64,000 nucleotides of DNA, from the NCBI RefSeq assembly GCF_900116875.1, contig NZ_FPCC01000008.1:62001-126000 (forward strand), written 5' to 3'. Under the pieces are notes generated by a model. That model searched no databases and had not been told where the DNA came from. It was given only the letters and a program-made list of their open reading frames with translations. Positions within the stretch are counted from its first letter, which is position 1. Every line of letters begins with the position of its first letter. This document shows positions 1 through 8,985 of this stretch, one piece after another. The position numbers and the translations under genes were made by a program. The stretch comes from Butyrivibrio sp. INlla21 (lineage in GTDB: Bacteria; Bacillota; Clostridia; Lachnospirales; Lachnospiraceae).

Positions 1-1042
1 TCTTATAGCAGATGTATATAAGTAGCAATACCAATAGGCTTATGATAACAGCCGGTATGATTCCATACCAGTAAAACAGCCTTACCCAGCCCATGTCGAA
101 TGCCTCTTCACTCATTCTGTCGGAGAAGAGTTTCCAGGTACCGATTGCTCCCGCGTGCCTCTCATTTCCTCTGTAGAGATCGTGAATCCTGTTCGTCAGA
201 AGCTCATCGATCTTCGAAATGAAATCGTGGCACTTCATTTCCTGATGGTATCTCGGTATGTAGCTTACACATGCCGACCATACGGAAAATGCGACGCAGA
301 ATATCGGTGTCACAAGTGCTGTTAATATATATATTATCCTACATTCTGCGATCTTATTCCAATATCTGACGATAAGTCCCGTTGCAAACAACATCACGCT
401 TATCGCAAGTGCGGTTTTTGACTTGGATAAAAAGCATATTGCTATGTTAAAAGAAAATGCCAAAAGCCATTTGATAATTCCTGATTTCTTGCCGTATAGC
501 CACATCCACATTGCGCTTAGGGCATATACGCAGCCGTAAAGCGTATTGGGATGTCCGAATCCGAATACGTAGCGAAGCTCACTCGCATTATCTCTTCCGT
601 AGTCGTGTACCTCATAGATATTACCCATAACTCCGATAACGGATAAAAGTGCTATGAGAGCAAATCCAACAAGGGAAACGTAGAAGATATATTTCATAGT
701 CTTCTTAATATCCACATCCCTGGCAGCCGCCATGAAAGTAAATATCCTAAGAAGATCGTTCTTACCTGATATTCTCCAGCAAAAGAAAGTGAACGCGAAA
801 GCAGCAACAAGAATAATCCACTCACGCTTTCCGTGCTTCATAAAAAGTACTGCCACGAGAGCAAGGATAAAAGTGCCTCTGAACAATAAGCTGTAGACCC
901 TCGGATCATTAAAGTAAATCCCGGGATCAGGCAGCTCACTCTTTTCATAGATCATGAGAAGAAGCTCTATTGTAAGCGCTATATAAAATATTAAGTTGGT
1001 CAGCTTAATTCGCTTTTCATCTTCCAATTTCAGAAAATTCAT
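1..1042 (-). CDS. Wzy-like oligosaccharide repeat-unit polymerase, 3' end cut by the window edge
   Basis: An uninterrupted minus-strand frame starts at an ATG at 1042 and runs off the left edge, giving about 347 visible residues. The translation is dominated by hydrophobic helices (at least eight) and carries a GFGHPNTLYG segment near residues 161-170. A conserved HPN/HxN motif of this type is common in Firmicute Wzy and O-antigen-polymerase-like proteins. Wzy proteins join lipid-linked repeat units on the outer face of the membrane. The gene lies 59 bp after the GT17 gene with no terminator in the gap, so it is probably in the same operon. Family membership rests on topology, this motif and context. 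The C-terminus, where other diagnostic residues lie, is not in the window. Confidence 0.68.
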   Translation of the reverse strand, partial: MNFLKLEDEKRIKLTNLIFYIALTIELLLMIYEKSELPDPGIYFNDPRVYSLLFRGTFILALVAVLFMKHGKREWIILVAAFAFTFFCWRISGKNDLLRIFTFMAAARDVDIKKTMKYIFYVSLVGFALIALLSVIGVMGNIYEVHDYGRDNASELRYVFGFGHPNTLYGCVYALSAMWMWLYGKKSGIIKWLLAFSFNIAICFLSKSKTALAISVMLFATGLIVRYWNKIAECRIIYILTALVTPIFCVAFSVWSACVSYIPRYHQEMKCHDFISKIDELLTNRIHDLYRGNERHAGAIGTWKLFSDRMSEEAFDMGWVRLFYWYGIIPAVIISLLVLLLIYICYK

Positions 1043-1101
1043 TAAGTTTCCGTTCCTATCGTAAAAGTCATTATCGGCATATATCTAATGCCGGAGTAGC
1101 A

Positions 1102-2067
1102 TCAGCCGCGCTTATCTATTCCCAACATCCTTTTAAGTTTGTGCACAGCCTTTCTCATAAATCTTCCCGCAGTGATATCAATATAATGATAGCACTTGGA
1201 AAATGCTGTGATCTTAGGCATTACAAGGTGCTTATATTCTTCAAGATGTTCGAGAAGATATGTGGGATAAGTATCATCCACTTCTCCTCGCTCGAATCTT
1301 GCGTTTCTTCCAAAGATATCCTGACCGAGAACCAAGTGGTCCATTGTCTCGGCGAGCACTTCTCTGTCGTTGTACTCCTGATGAGCTGCGGCCTTAACTT
1401 TAACTCCGATTCTCTTGGCGGGATTGCTTTCCTTGTAGCCTCCCATGTATCCGAAGTGCCAGCCACCGTCAGCTACTCTGACAGATCTCTCGTCCGTAAC
1501 CGAAATGAGATCGCGAAGTCTTACGATTCCTTCCTCCGGAATATTCTTTATCGAAGTGATCTTGGTTCCGAGCCACTTTCTCTCAGACTGCGGAACATCG
1601 GGAAATTCTCCGGTTATCGACTTAAGCGTTCCGGACTTTTCCTCGTTGTTCATGTACACATAGAAATTTCTCTGCGCAAGGTGGTAAACCTTGTTTTTAT
1701 CAAAGTTATCTATTATCTGTGTCAGAACCTTGGGATTTGGAATCTCGTCCACGTCACCGAAGATGATCACGTCATCCTCTGTTGCACCGACTTCTTTAAG
1801 TCCCTCTATAAGACGGTTCTTTTGGAAATAATCTCTCTCGTGAGACTTGGCCTCCACGGGCGTATCGTCGACAACAATATATGTGATCTTATCAAGATAG
1901 TCCTTGAAAAGTTCTTTGTTTTTCTCAAAGCAAAGCTCTTTTTTTTCACCCGAAAAAGTCATCGTGGATTCCTCGATGATAAAGCGGTCCACGTAGGGTT
2001 CGAGCACTCCGAGCCTAAGCTTTAAAATATCCAGTTCGTTAAAAAAAGGTATGAGATCGTATACCAT
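1102..2067 (-). CDS. GT17-family glycosyltransferase
   Basis: A 321-residue cytosolic protein. Its N-terminus, YDLIPFFNELDILKLRL followed by a VDRFIIEES strand and a TFSG motif near residue 37, is the signature of glycosyltransferase family 17, the family of beta-1,4-mannosyl-glycoprotein GlcNAc-transferase. A DVDE motif near residues 104-107 is the likely metal/nucleotide-sugar site. The length matches bacterial members. The animal acceptor should not be carried over; in bacteria these enzymes occur in capsule and glycan loci with unknown linkage. It is 10 bp downstream of a GT2 gene and 59 bp upstream of the Wzy-like gene, so it probably adds a late or side-chain sugar to the same glycan. 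Confidence 0.85.
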   Translation of the reverse strand: MVYDLIPFFNELDILKLRLGVLEPYVDRFIIEESTMTFSGEKKELCFEKNKELFKDYLDKITYIVVDDTPVEAKSHERDYFQKNRLIEGLKEVGATEDDVIIFGDVDEIPNPKVLTQIIDNFDKNKVYHLAQRNFYVYMNNEEKSGTLKSITGEFPDVPQSERKWLGTKITSIKNIPEEGIVRLRDLISVTDERSVRVADGGWHFGYMGGYKESNPAKRIGVKVKAAAHQEYNDREVLAETMDHLVLGQDIFGRNARFERGEVDDTYPTYLLEHLEEYKHLVMPKITAFSKCYHYIDITAGRFMRKAVHKLKRMLGIDKRG

Positions 2068-2077
2068 GATAACCTCT

Positions 2078-3163
2078 TCAAATCCGCCTTTTGATCGCGT
2101 TTTTTAAATCGTGCTTGGCCGCTTCCGCAAGGAGCTTAAATGTCGCTCCCATGGCACTTGTATTTGCCTTTTCGTGTATGATTACATCCTCGATAGGCGC
2201 CCATTCCGGAAGATCGAAGCGCGCATATTTCTTGTAAAAAGCATCCTCAAAAAGCTCTTTTATCTTAGCTTTCTTATCAGATAAAGACAGCGCAGAATAA
2301 ACTATCCTAACCGCCGCGATCGCACAGGTAAGAGCCTTTCTCTCGTTAAGAGGAGAATCATCAATTCCCCATTTACCTGTAAGCTCATCGACCTTGTTCC
2401 AGACAATCTTCTGATTATCAAGAAAAGCCTTGTTATAGCTTGCCGTAAGGCTTACGCCGCTCTTTCTGTAAAGATACAAAACCTTGTCTATATAAGCTAT
2501 TCCAAAAGCTCTATCGACGTATTCAGCGGTCTGATAGAGGTCTTCGCCGTAGTTAAGTCCTTCAATCCTTGTATCTATAAAAGCGATATCTCTGCAGATG
2601 CATTTGATCCACATGGCGTTTAGCTTATCGCCTTTTACAACCAGCTCTTTAAATGCTTTCTTATCTTCGCCGGAATAGAGTTTTCCCTCTTTGAAAGGAA
2701 AGTCGCGAAGCTTATCGCCGGGCTTGTCCATATCAGCAGCGTTGTAAAAGATAAGATCCGGGCTTGAGTCATAACCTGTTACATTCGTCTCATTGCCCTC
2801 GGATTGTACTTCCGAGCCTTCGTTTTTGGCAAACCCTCTTATAACTTCACCGAGCGTTTCCAGCAGGTTCTCTTTTAACTTATCATCGGCATCGAGCGCG
2901 AGGATATAATCTCCTTTTGCGATTTTGATGCCTTCCTGCCTTGCCTGATAAAGGCCGATCCTGCCCTCATGAATAACACTTACATTGTCATGAGAAGCCG
3001 CGTACTCATCACAGATTTTCGGTGTGTCGTCCGTTGAGCCGTTCTCGACAAGGATAATCTCAAACGAGTCACCTGTATGAACTTTTTGAGAAAGCGCGGA
3101 GTCAACGGCTTCTTTTAAGAAATCCTGCCCGTTGCACACCGGAACAATGATCGAAAAAATCAT
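2078..3163 (-). CDS. GT2-family glycosyltransferase
   Basis: A 361-residue protein with a classic GT-A fold start: SIIVPVCNG strand, a VENGSTDDT nucleotide-binding turn near residues 39-47, and a DADD metal-binding motif at residues 91-94 in LALDADDKL. These define an inverting family 2 glycosyltransferase, probably acting at the cytoplasmic membrane face on a lipid-linked acceptor. Residues 105-130 form an acidic, Ser/Asn-rich loop that looks like an insertion. The start overlaps the end of the DUF5672 gene by 4 bp (ATGA), so the two are translationally coupled. Donor and acceptor cannot be read from sequence. Confidence 0.88.
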   Translation of the reverse strand: MIFSIIVPVCNGQDFLKEAVDSALSQKVHTGDSFEIILVENGSTDDTPKICDEYAASHDNVSVIHEGRIGLYQARQEGIKIAKGDYILALDADDKLKENLLETLGEVIRGFAKNEGSEVQSEGNETNVTGYDSSPDLIFYNAADMDKPGDKLRDFPFKEGKLYSGEDKKAFKELVVKGDKLNAMWIKCICRDIAFIDTRIEGLNYGEDLYQTAEYVDRAFGIAYIDKVLYLYRKSGVSLTASYNKAFLDNQKIVWNKVDELTGKWGIDDSPLNERKALTCAIAAVRIVYSALSLSDKKAKIKELFEDAFYKKYARFDLPEWAPIEDVIIHEKANTSAMGATFKLLAEAAKHDLKNAIKRRI

Positions 3164-3921
3164 GTGATGTTATGCTCCTCTTTCCACTTCTTGGTCTTTC
3201 TCCAAAAAAGAAAAGGTCTGACCGCCATCTTAAATCTCTTCTTGGGGCTGTAAAACCTCGGATAATCTGCGTTCTCACCCCACCACTTGTGGAAGATAAA
3301 AGGCTCAACGCCTTTATTTTCGGGAAGCGGATGCTCCCTTCCAAACGTAAGCGCAAGCTCAAACGGCGCCCACTTTATCCCCTCTTCTTCCATTGCATTC
3401 TTGGAATGGCAGCAGATAAAAATGTCTTCGTTGTAAAATCCGTCGTCAACACGTACCCACGGAAGATTGTGCTTAGCCGGGAACTCAAGAAGTCTCTTGG
3501 ACCTTATAGAAACACTGTTTCCGACTCTGCAGATATTGCCCTTACTGTCTCTGTACGCGTAGTCGTTCTTGGGAAGCGGCCAAGGTGAACCGATGTAATC
3601 GTAATTAAGGAATTCATCGTTCCAATTCTCGGGATGAATAACAAATCCGTCCGCATGAACAAGCAGCACAAAATCTGTATTTATGTGGTCTTTTAGCTCG
3701 TAGACCATTTTGTAATTGAATTTATCGATGCTGTCGAGCCTATCTGTATAGCTGAATCTGATGTTCTTCGGAAGATAAAAAGGCTTTTTATCCGATACCA
3801 GAACGACATCTCCGAACTCGATCTCCCTCATGCTGTACTTAAGCGCCTGCACCGTCTCGTAGACGTTGACACTCGTAAGGGCACATAAAGTAACCTGCGG
3901 GAGCTTTATCTTTTTCTCCAT
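3160..3921 (-). CDS. DUF5672-type putative glycosyltransferase
   Basis: A 253-residue soluble protein. A conserved central region reads LLVHADGFVIHPENW, then a DYIGSPWP segment and a NEDIFIC segment. I associate this layout with the DUF5672 family, uncharacterised GT-A-like proteins found in capsule and glycan loci. HADG may play the DxD-like donor-binding role. The frame is open from a GTG at 3930, but the ATG at 3921 has an AGGTG Shine-Dalgarno 6 nt upstream, so I use that start. Its 3' end overlaps the following GT2 by 4 bp. Role inferred: one glycosyl transfer step in the locus glycan. Confidence 0.72.
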   Translation of the reverse strand: MEKKIKLPQVTLCALTSVNVYETVQALKYSMREIEFGDVVLVSDKKPFYLPKNIRFSYTDRLDSIDKFNYKMVYELKDHINTDFVLLVHADGFVIHPENWNDEFLNYDYIGSPWPLPKNDYAYRDSKGNICRVGNSVSIRSKRLLEFPAKHNLPWVRVDDGFYNEDIFICCHSKNAMEEEGIKWAPFELALTFGREHPLPENKGVEPFIFHKWWGENADYPRFYSPKKRFKMAVRPFLFWRKTKKWKEEHNIT

Positions 3922-3967
3922 TTTATTCACCTAAAAGGTTGCAAGCTTTATCTTGCAGCCAATGCTC

Positions 3968-5011
3968 TTAATACTGATATTTCTTGATAATTCCGACTCT
4001 CTTTTCAAGGCTTCTGACGATCTTCTTAAGGTAAAAGACTCCGTACAAGCTCTTCCTTCTGATTATCTGGCAAAAGAGCCTTAGCTTGCCGGGCTTTTTA
4101 TTTCTGCGCGCATAGAGCCTTGATCTTCTTTTGTAATCTTCAAGCTCTTTCCTACATTCATCGGCTTCAAAAATTCTGCCTTTTTTGTCCTGGTAATGTA
4201 AGAAGCTGTATATATTCTGCTCGGAAGACCAGAAGCCGTCCGAGATATTGTGTCTTGCCCAGTACTTGGGAGCTATCGCATATTTAAGCTCCGTGCTTGA
4301 AAGAACCGGCATTATCGAGAAAGACGAATTGGAAAGAATGAGGTATCTCGCATTCTTGATCGTCACGTAATCCTTGCCCATATCGAAGTGGTGGCACTCG
4401 TATTCGGGAAGGACCTTCCTCGCCGCCTCTTCATCCTCGGTCACAACCATGAATCTCATATCGGGATTGATCTTCTTCATATGCTTTATCGCATTTAAGA
4501 AGTATTTCCTGTCAAGGTAGAGCTCGGGATGGTTGGTGTACTCGCCGCCTCTGATATTGATAATGCAGAGGTCGTCTGCCGTATATTCATAGGACTCTGC
4601 CTCAGGCTTAACCTTGAGCCAGTCCTTGATCTTGTCTCTGTATTTCTCGAAGTAACTCTCGTCCTGAAGATTGCCGTAGATAAGCGTGTTGTCCTCGATA
4701 TCAAAGAGCCTCTTGTCCGCGCCGCTTATGTAGCAGCCGTTACTCATATCATGCCTGGAATTACCCATGTAAAGGCGATCATCCTGCTCGTTGAAGATTG
4801 TATATTTATCCTTGTCTTCCGCCGGAATCTCTGTACCCATGTCGATGTCCATGAAGTACATGCCCTTCTGTGAGTGAAAGACATTTCCCACCTGACCGGG
4901 ATTTATGAACCCAAAGTCAACGCCTTTGTCAGCCGCCATACAACGAGTAACTATATAAAAAAATAATTGATTGCCCAGGCCGTAACCCGGGATAAACTCT
5001 GTTCCAATCAT
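3968..5011 (-). CDS. Divergent GT11-like (fucosyltransferase-like) glycosyltransferase
   Basis: A 347-residue protein related to family 11. GYGLGNQLFFY near residues 9-19 matches the family start GGLGNQMFQY, and NSSFS (about residue 228) matches the NSSFSWWA block. The key GDP-fucose-binding motif, normally HxRRxDY, is here NIRGGEY. The C-terminal ~80 residues are very basic, which may mean membrane-surface association. It lies between the ABC flippase and the DUF5672 gene, and a second, canonical GT11 is nearby at 6845-7717. The changed motif suggests a different donor or weak activity, so fucose should not be assumed. Confidence 0.62.
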   Translation of the reverse strand: MIGTEFIPGYGLGNQLFFYIVTRCMAADKGVDFGFINPGQVGNVFHSQKGMYFMDIDMGTEIPAEDKDKYTIFNEQDDRLYMGNSRHDMSNGCYISGADKRLFDIEDNTLIYGNLQDESYFEKYRDKIKDWLKVKPEAESYEYTADDLCIINIRGGEYTNHPELYLDRKYFLNAIKHMKKINPDMRFMVVTEDEEAARKVLPEYECHHFDMGKDYVTIKNARYLILSNSSFSIMPVLSSTELKYAIAPKYWARHNISDGFWSSEQNIYSFLHYQDKKGRIFEADECRKELEDYKRRSRLYARRNKKPGKLRLFCQIIRRKSLYGVFYLKKIVRSLEKRVGIIKKYQY

Positions 5012-5036
5012 ATATTCACCAATATCCGCCGTACTT

Positions 5037-6842
5037 TTACTGAATTACCGTTCTGCCTTCAAGCGTGGTCGCGCGAATCTTCTCATCCTTAACTTCATAG
5101 ATGACATCGCAGTTCGCGATAGTGTTGAGTCTGTGCGCAATTATGATCATAGTCTTCTTGCCGTGGAAGCTGTTGATAGCCTCCATAACCGCAGCCTCTG
5201 TCTCGTTGTCGAGAGCACTCGTAGCCTCGTCAAATACGAGGATCTCGGGGTTGTGATAAAGAGCTCTCGCGATACCGATACGCTGCCTCTGGCCGCCGGA
5301 AAGTCTTACTCCTCTGTCACCGATCTTGGTATCAAGACCTTCGGGAAGGCTTCGGACAAAGTCGGCGAGCTGAGCCTCCTCCATAACTTCCCAGATTCTC
5401 TTATCATCTATCTCATCTGCGTCTATACCAAATGCGATATTCTCGCGGATCGACTCATCAACCATGTAGATTGACTGAGGGATGTATCCGATCTGAGAAA
5501 GCCAAGATTCGTAGTTACTAAAGATATTGCTGCCGTCGCACAGGATCTCACCCTTCTGTACATGAAGTAGTCCAAGGATGATATCGACAACAGTTGATTT
5601 ACCTGCACCCGAAGGTCCGATAATACCTACGGATTTACCCTTAGGCACGACCATGTTGGCACCGTCGAATATCTTTACATCGGAATCCGGATAAGCAAAT
5701 GTAATATCTTTTATCTCAATTTCTTTTTCCAAGTGAAGCTCAGGACCTGCGATTGCAGCTCTCTCTGCTCTCATCGCCTTGTCCATCTTCATTGAATCCG
5801 TGAGATTGTTATATACAAAATCAAGGCTGTACTGATTATATGCAATCTCTGTAAGATAAGTATTTATGCGGTTTACGGAAGGCATGATACGAAGCGCCGC
5901 AACACCGAACGCCATGATCTGGGTTGTCAGCTCTTCTGACGATCCTCCTCTAACGAAATTAAAGAGCACATACAGCATAATGGTCGCCATAAATACTGTC
6001 TCTATGAGAAGTCTCGGGATATTGTTAAGAACCGTATAGTTCCTTGCAAGATCGGCTCCGACTTTACCGGACTCATAATAGTTTCGGATAAAGAAATCCT
6101 GCCTGTTTAAAACCTTAACGTCCTTAAGTCCGTAGATAGCCTGAAGTCTCCACTTTGCAATCCTACTCTGGGTCTCCTGATTCTCTTTTCCAATCTTGTT
6201 GAGCCTTGGCTTAAGCACCTTGGTGATAAAAAGAGTCATCACAAGGAGAACCAGGATAGCAAGAACCGTCATCTCCCAGTTTACGACGATCAACACTATG
6301 CCAAGACATATCGAAACAACAAGCTCCGTCGCAAGTGAAAGAATGGACAGCACCAGCGTAAATGTCCTTGGGATATCACTGTCGGTAATTCTGAAAACAG
6401 TGGGAATATCAGCTCCGAGGTAATCCTCATAGGGTCTGTTCAGGAATTCTCTCATGACCCTACTGATCATGTCATTTCTTGCCCTTGTGATAAAAGTATT
6501 CTGCTTGTAGATCAGGAACAAAAGATATGCATTCTTGATAATAAACACCGCGATCATGCACAGGATAAGCGGAACCGCAAGCTTGGCCGCGTCATATCCG
6601 AGATGTAACGTATCGAGGACCACTCTTATGGCCTTCTGTTCCTTGACCATAGCCTCAAATTTTTCGGGGCTCAAAATAGCTGACATTACAGGGATTATCA
6701 TCGAAACTCCCAATGTCTCAAAAAAGCCCCCAATGAGTATAAGGACAGCTAGTATTCCTAACTGTCCCTTCTGTTTTTTATCAAATATATAGTTTAACTT
6801 AGTAAAAAGACTGACTTTCTTATTGCTATCGGTATTACTCAT
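5037..6842 (-). CDS. PglK-type ABC transporter (lipid-linked glycan flippase)
   Basis: A 601-residue half-transporter with a fused ATPase. There are about six membrane helices in residues 20-310. The nucleotide-binding domain follows: Walker A GPSGAGKST near 409-417, the ABC signature LSGGQRQRIGIARAL, Walker B ILVFDEATSALD and the switch histidine in IIIAHRL. The N-terminal membrane segment containing GGFFETLGVSMIIPV is typical of the MsbA/PglK lipid-export group. PglK flips undecaprenyl-diphosphate oligosaccharide, and the context of glycosyltransferases on both sides supports that role. A paralogue with the same architecture is at 59582-61342. It is 2 bp from the upstream GT11 gene. Confidence 0.85.
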   Translation of the reverse strand: MSNTDSNKKVSLFTKLNYIFDKKQKGQLGILAVLILIGGFFETLGVSMIIPVMSAILSPEKFEAMVKEQKAIRVVLDTLHLGYDAAKLAVPLILCMIAVFIIKNAYLLFLIYKQNTFITRARNDMISRVMREFLNRPYEDYLGADIPTVFRITDSDIPRTFTLVLSILSLATELVVSICLGIVLIVVNWEMTVLAILVLLVMTLFITKVLKPRLNKIGKENQETQSRIAKWRLQAIYGLKDVKVLNRQDFFIRNYYESGKVGADLARNYTVLNNIPRLLIETVFMATIMLYVLFNFVRGGSSEELTTQIMAFGVAALRIMPSVNRINTYLTEIAYNQYSLDFVYNNLTDSMKMDKAMRAERAAIAGPELHLEKEIEIKDITFAYPDSDVKIFDGANMVVPKGKSVGIIGPSGAGKSTVVDIILGLLHVQKGEILCDGSNIFSNYESWLSQIGYIPQSIYMVDESIRENIAFGIDADEIDDKRIWEVMEEAQLADFVRSLPEGLDTKIGDRGVRLSGGQRQRIGIARALYHNPEILVFDEATSALDNETEAAVMEAINSFHGKKTMIIIAHRLNTIANCDVIYEVKDEKIRATTLEGRTVIQ

Positions 6843-6844
6843 AA

Positions 6845-7717
6845 CTAAACTTCCACTTTCAACATTCTATCTGTATAGATATCGTCCATATCCTTGTTGT
6901 TGATCCACTTGGCGGGAGCGATGACCATCTTCTCGGGTGCATCGTTGAGCCATGCGGCCCACCAGCTAAAAGAGCTGTTGGCGATGATGTGGTGCTTACA
7001 CTTACTCATAAGCATCATCTCGGCGATATCGGTCTTAGGTCCCTCTTCAAGCTCAACTACGCTGAAGCAGCGGCCCTTGAAGTGGTTCTTACACCATTCC
7101 TTGTCATCGGTGAAAATAAAGAACATTGCCTTTGGATAAACTTCCCTGATCTTATTGATGGCATTCTTGTAATATTTCTCCGAGCAAAGATTGTGAATGT
7201 GTTTGTGCTCCTCGTCTATATAGTCCGTTCTTCTAACGTGAAGACTTACAGATTCACAGCACTCTATCTGCTGGAGCAACGTCCAGCTGACTGTATCGTT
7301 CATAAGCTCCTGAGGTCTTCTCTCAAAAGCCTCTCTTATCTCATTCTGTACGGATTCGTCGGTAAAATACTTCTCGCTCTGCCAATAGCCTACAAGGTAA
7401 GCATCGTCGAGCTCCAGGATCTTTGGATCAAAGCGTCCCGACTCCTCATCTATTCTAAAGGTCTTTCTGCCTGTAAGCTTTCTTCTGATGCGGCTGAAAA
7501 TATCCATCTTGGAATCGGTCAGTGCAACGACTTCTTCCTTACTTGCTTTCTCATACTCAAGCCCGTATCCCGCAATAACGGGTTTCCTTAGCTTGTCATT
7601 GATAAAGCCCGTCACATCATCTATCTTTACAACTTTACCTTTTTTCTTAAGAGCTCTGTAGAGCGCATACTGGAACATCTGGTTTCCCAGTCCGCCCTTA
7701 AGCTGAATTATTATCAT
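6845..7717 (-). CDS. GT11-family glycosyltransferase (alpha-1,2-fucosyltransferase-like)
   Basis: A 290-residue protein with the family 11 hallmarks. The N-terminus reads IIIQLKGGLGNQMFQYALY, the donor motif HVRRTDY lies at residues 160-166, and NSSFSWWAAWL occurs in the C-terminal half. Characterised members transfer L-fucose from GDP-fucose to the 2-position of galactose; other donors or acceptors are possible. No GDP-fucose synthesis genes are in the window. The frame is open further upstream, but the ATG at 7717 is preceded by AGGTGGAGGGGAT, a strong ribosome site, and gives the usual family N-terminus. Confidence 0.87.
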   Translation of the reverse strand: MIIIQLKGGLGNQMFQYALYRALKKKGKVVKIDDVTGFINDKLRKPVIAGYGLEYEKASKEEVVALTDSKMDIFSRIRRKLTGRKTFRIDEESGRFDPKILELDDAYLVGYWQSEKYFTDESVQNEIREAFERRPQELMNDTVSWTLLQQIECCESVSLHVRRTDYIDEEHKHIHNLCSEKYYKNAINKIREVYPKAMFFIFTDDKEWCKNHFKGRCFSVVELEEGPKTDIAEMMLMSKCKHHIIANSSFSWWAAWLNDAPEKMVIAPAKWINNKDMDDIYTDRMLKVEV

Positions 7718-7783
7718 ATCCCCTCCACCTATAAACGTCTCGTTATGTGAACGCATACATGGTTAATTATACCATAAAATCCG

Positions 7784-8938
7784 TCAATCTTCTTCATCGC
7801 CTTGCAGAGTACTGTAGTCTCCGTTTGCGATTCTTTCGCGGATCTTGTCCTCACCGCGGAAAAGCTCTTCCATCCAAAGGTCGTAGGACTTCTTCCAGGA
7901 ATTGTACTTAAGCCCTTGCCTTCTGTCGTGCTTACCGAGCTTACCGGTCTTTACATAGTTCTCTGACAGGTATTCTTCAAACCACACCGTCACCTTATCG
8001 GCGCCGACAATATTCGTATGTGTTCCGCCGTCTTTGTAATCGGCGGTCTCATCAAAGCCAATCTCATCAAGATGCTGGTTCATATCAAGGAAATTGTAAC
8101 CTCTTTCCGTCACATAATCCCTGATGTAATTGATCTTACTCTGCTCCTCTTCGTTTACGGTAAAAGGAGTGATGATAAATAGCGCGTCTTTATTGTGCTT
8201 CTTAAGGCATGCAATCAGATCGTCCAAGTACTCCTGCTGCTCTGCAGGCATCTTCTCAACATCCGATACACTATGAAAATTCTCTTTTTCCGCGGGTTTC
8301 ACCTCATCTGAAGCAACAAAGCCCTTCAGATCATCGGGATAAGCGTAAAAGAACATGCGAAGCTGGCTCCACATTATAAGCGTCTTCCAGTTGGAATGAT
8401 ACTTGCATATATCAAAATAAAAGTTAAAAGGCTTATAATCGGAGAGCATTTTGCCGTTTTCGTCATACTCCGCATTTTCCGGCGTAACCATCGCATTTAT
8501 GGTCTTTATCCTATTAAGGGAATACTTCATGTTATCCGTAACTTCCCTCGTATGGCCCATGTGCTTTTCTTTATCGGCATTTATAAGAGCCTCATCCTCT
8601 GCCTGCCACATCTTCATCTCAAAGATAAAAAGATCCGGATCCTGCGTCTTAAGCGTCTCCTCAACAAGATACTTGGCCGCAACGGGACGCTGCATATTCG
8701 TTGAAAGAGGATACATGGTTATACCCATATCGCCGTAGATCCTTGGTGTCGCAATGCAGTAAGGAACAGGGCTTGATCCGATAACGACTGCGTCTATCGT
8801 GTTTCTTTTTTCTGCATAAAAACCGACAAACCTGTCCTTCACATCACCGTTGGTCCTGATACAGTAGGTGATATGAGGGATAAGCCACATGATCATCAAT
8901 ATGAAAATACCAATCTTAATTATCTGTTTCTTAGTCAT
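7784..8938 (-). CDS. Membrane-anchored SGNH-like protein, partner of the MBOAT acyltransferase
   Basis: A 384-residue protein with one N-terminal membrane helix (residues 7-26) and a large extracytoplasmic domain. VVIGSSPVPY near residue 50 has the GxS nucleophile block, and KDGGTHTN near residue 300 supplies a D-x-x-x-H pair, together resembling an SGNH/GDSL or DltD/AlgX-type fold. It is 47 bp downstream of the MBOAT gene. MBOAT-SGNH pairs O-acylate cell-wall or exopolysaccharides outside the membrane: the MBOAT passes the acyl group across and the SGNH protein delivers it to the sugar. Which sugar and acyl group are used is unknown. Confidence 0.68.
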   Translation of the reverse strand: MTKKQIIKIGIFILMIMWLIPHITYCIRTNGDVKDRFVGFYAEKRNTIDAVVIGSSPVPYCIATPRIYGDMGITMYPLSTNMQRPVAAKYLVEETLKTQDPDLFIFEMKMWQAEDEALINADKEKHMGHTREVTDNMKYSLNRIKTINAMVTPENAEYDENGKMLSDYKPFNFYFDICKYHSNWKTLIMWSQLRMFFYAYPDDLKGFVASDEVKPAEKENFHSVSDVEKMPAEQQEYLDDLIACLKKHNKDALFIITPFTVNEEEQSKINYIRDYVTERGYNFLDMNQHLDEIGFDETADYKDGGTHTNIVGADKVTVWFEEYLSENYVKTGKLGKHDRRQGLKYNSWKKSYDLWMEELFRGEDKIRERIANGDYSTLQGDEED

Positions 8939-8985
8939 TTTTATCTCAAATCCTTATACCATCATAATAAGCCGGGTACTCGGCA

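Noticed and set aside
1075-1093. Terminator between GT17 and the Wzy-like gene
   Set aside because: The stem is only 6 bp (CGGCAT/ATGCCG) with a 7-base loop, and no T run follows.
1141-2025. Long plus-strand frame (294 codons) opposite the GT17 gene
   Set aside because: It has no recognisable domain and mirrors the codon pattern of the minus-strand GT17 gene, which has clear family motifs. The other plus-strand frames of 60-200 codons over the glycan genes are the same kind of shadow.
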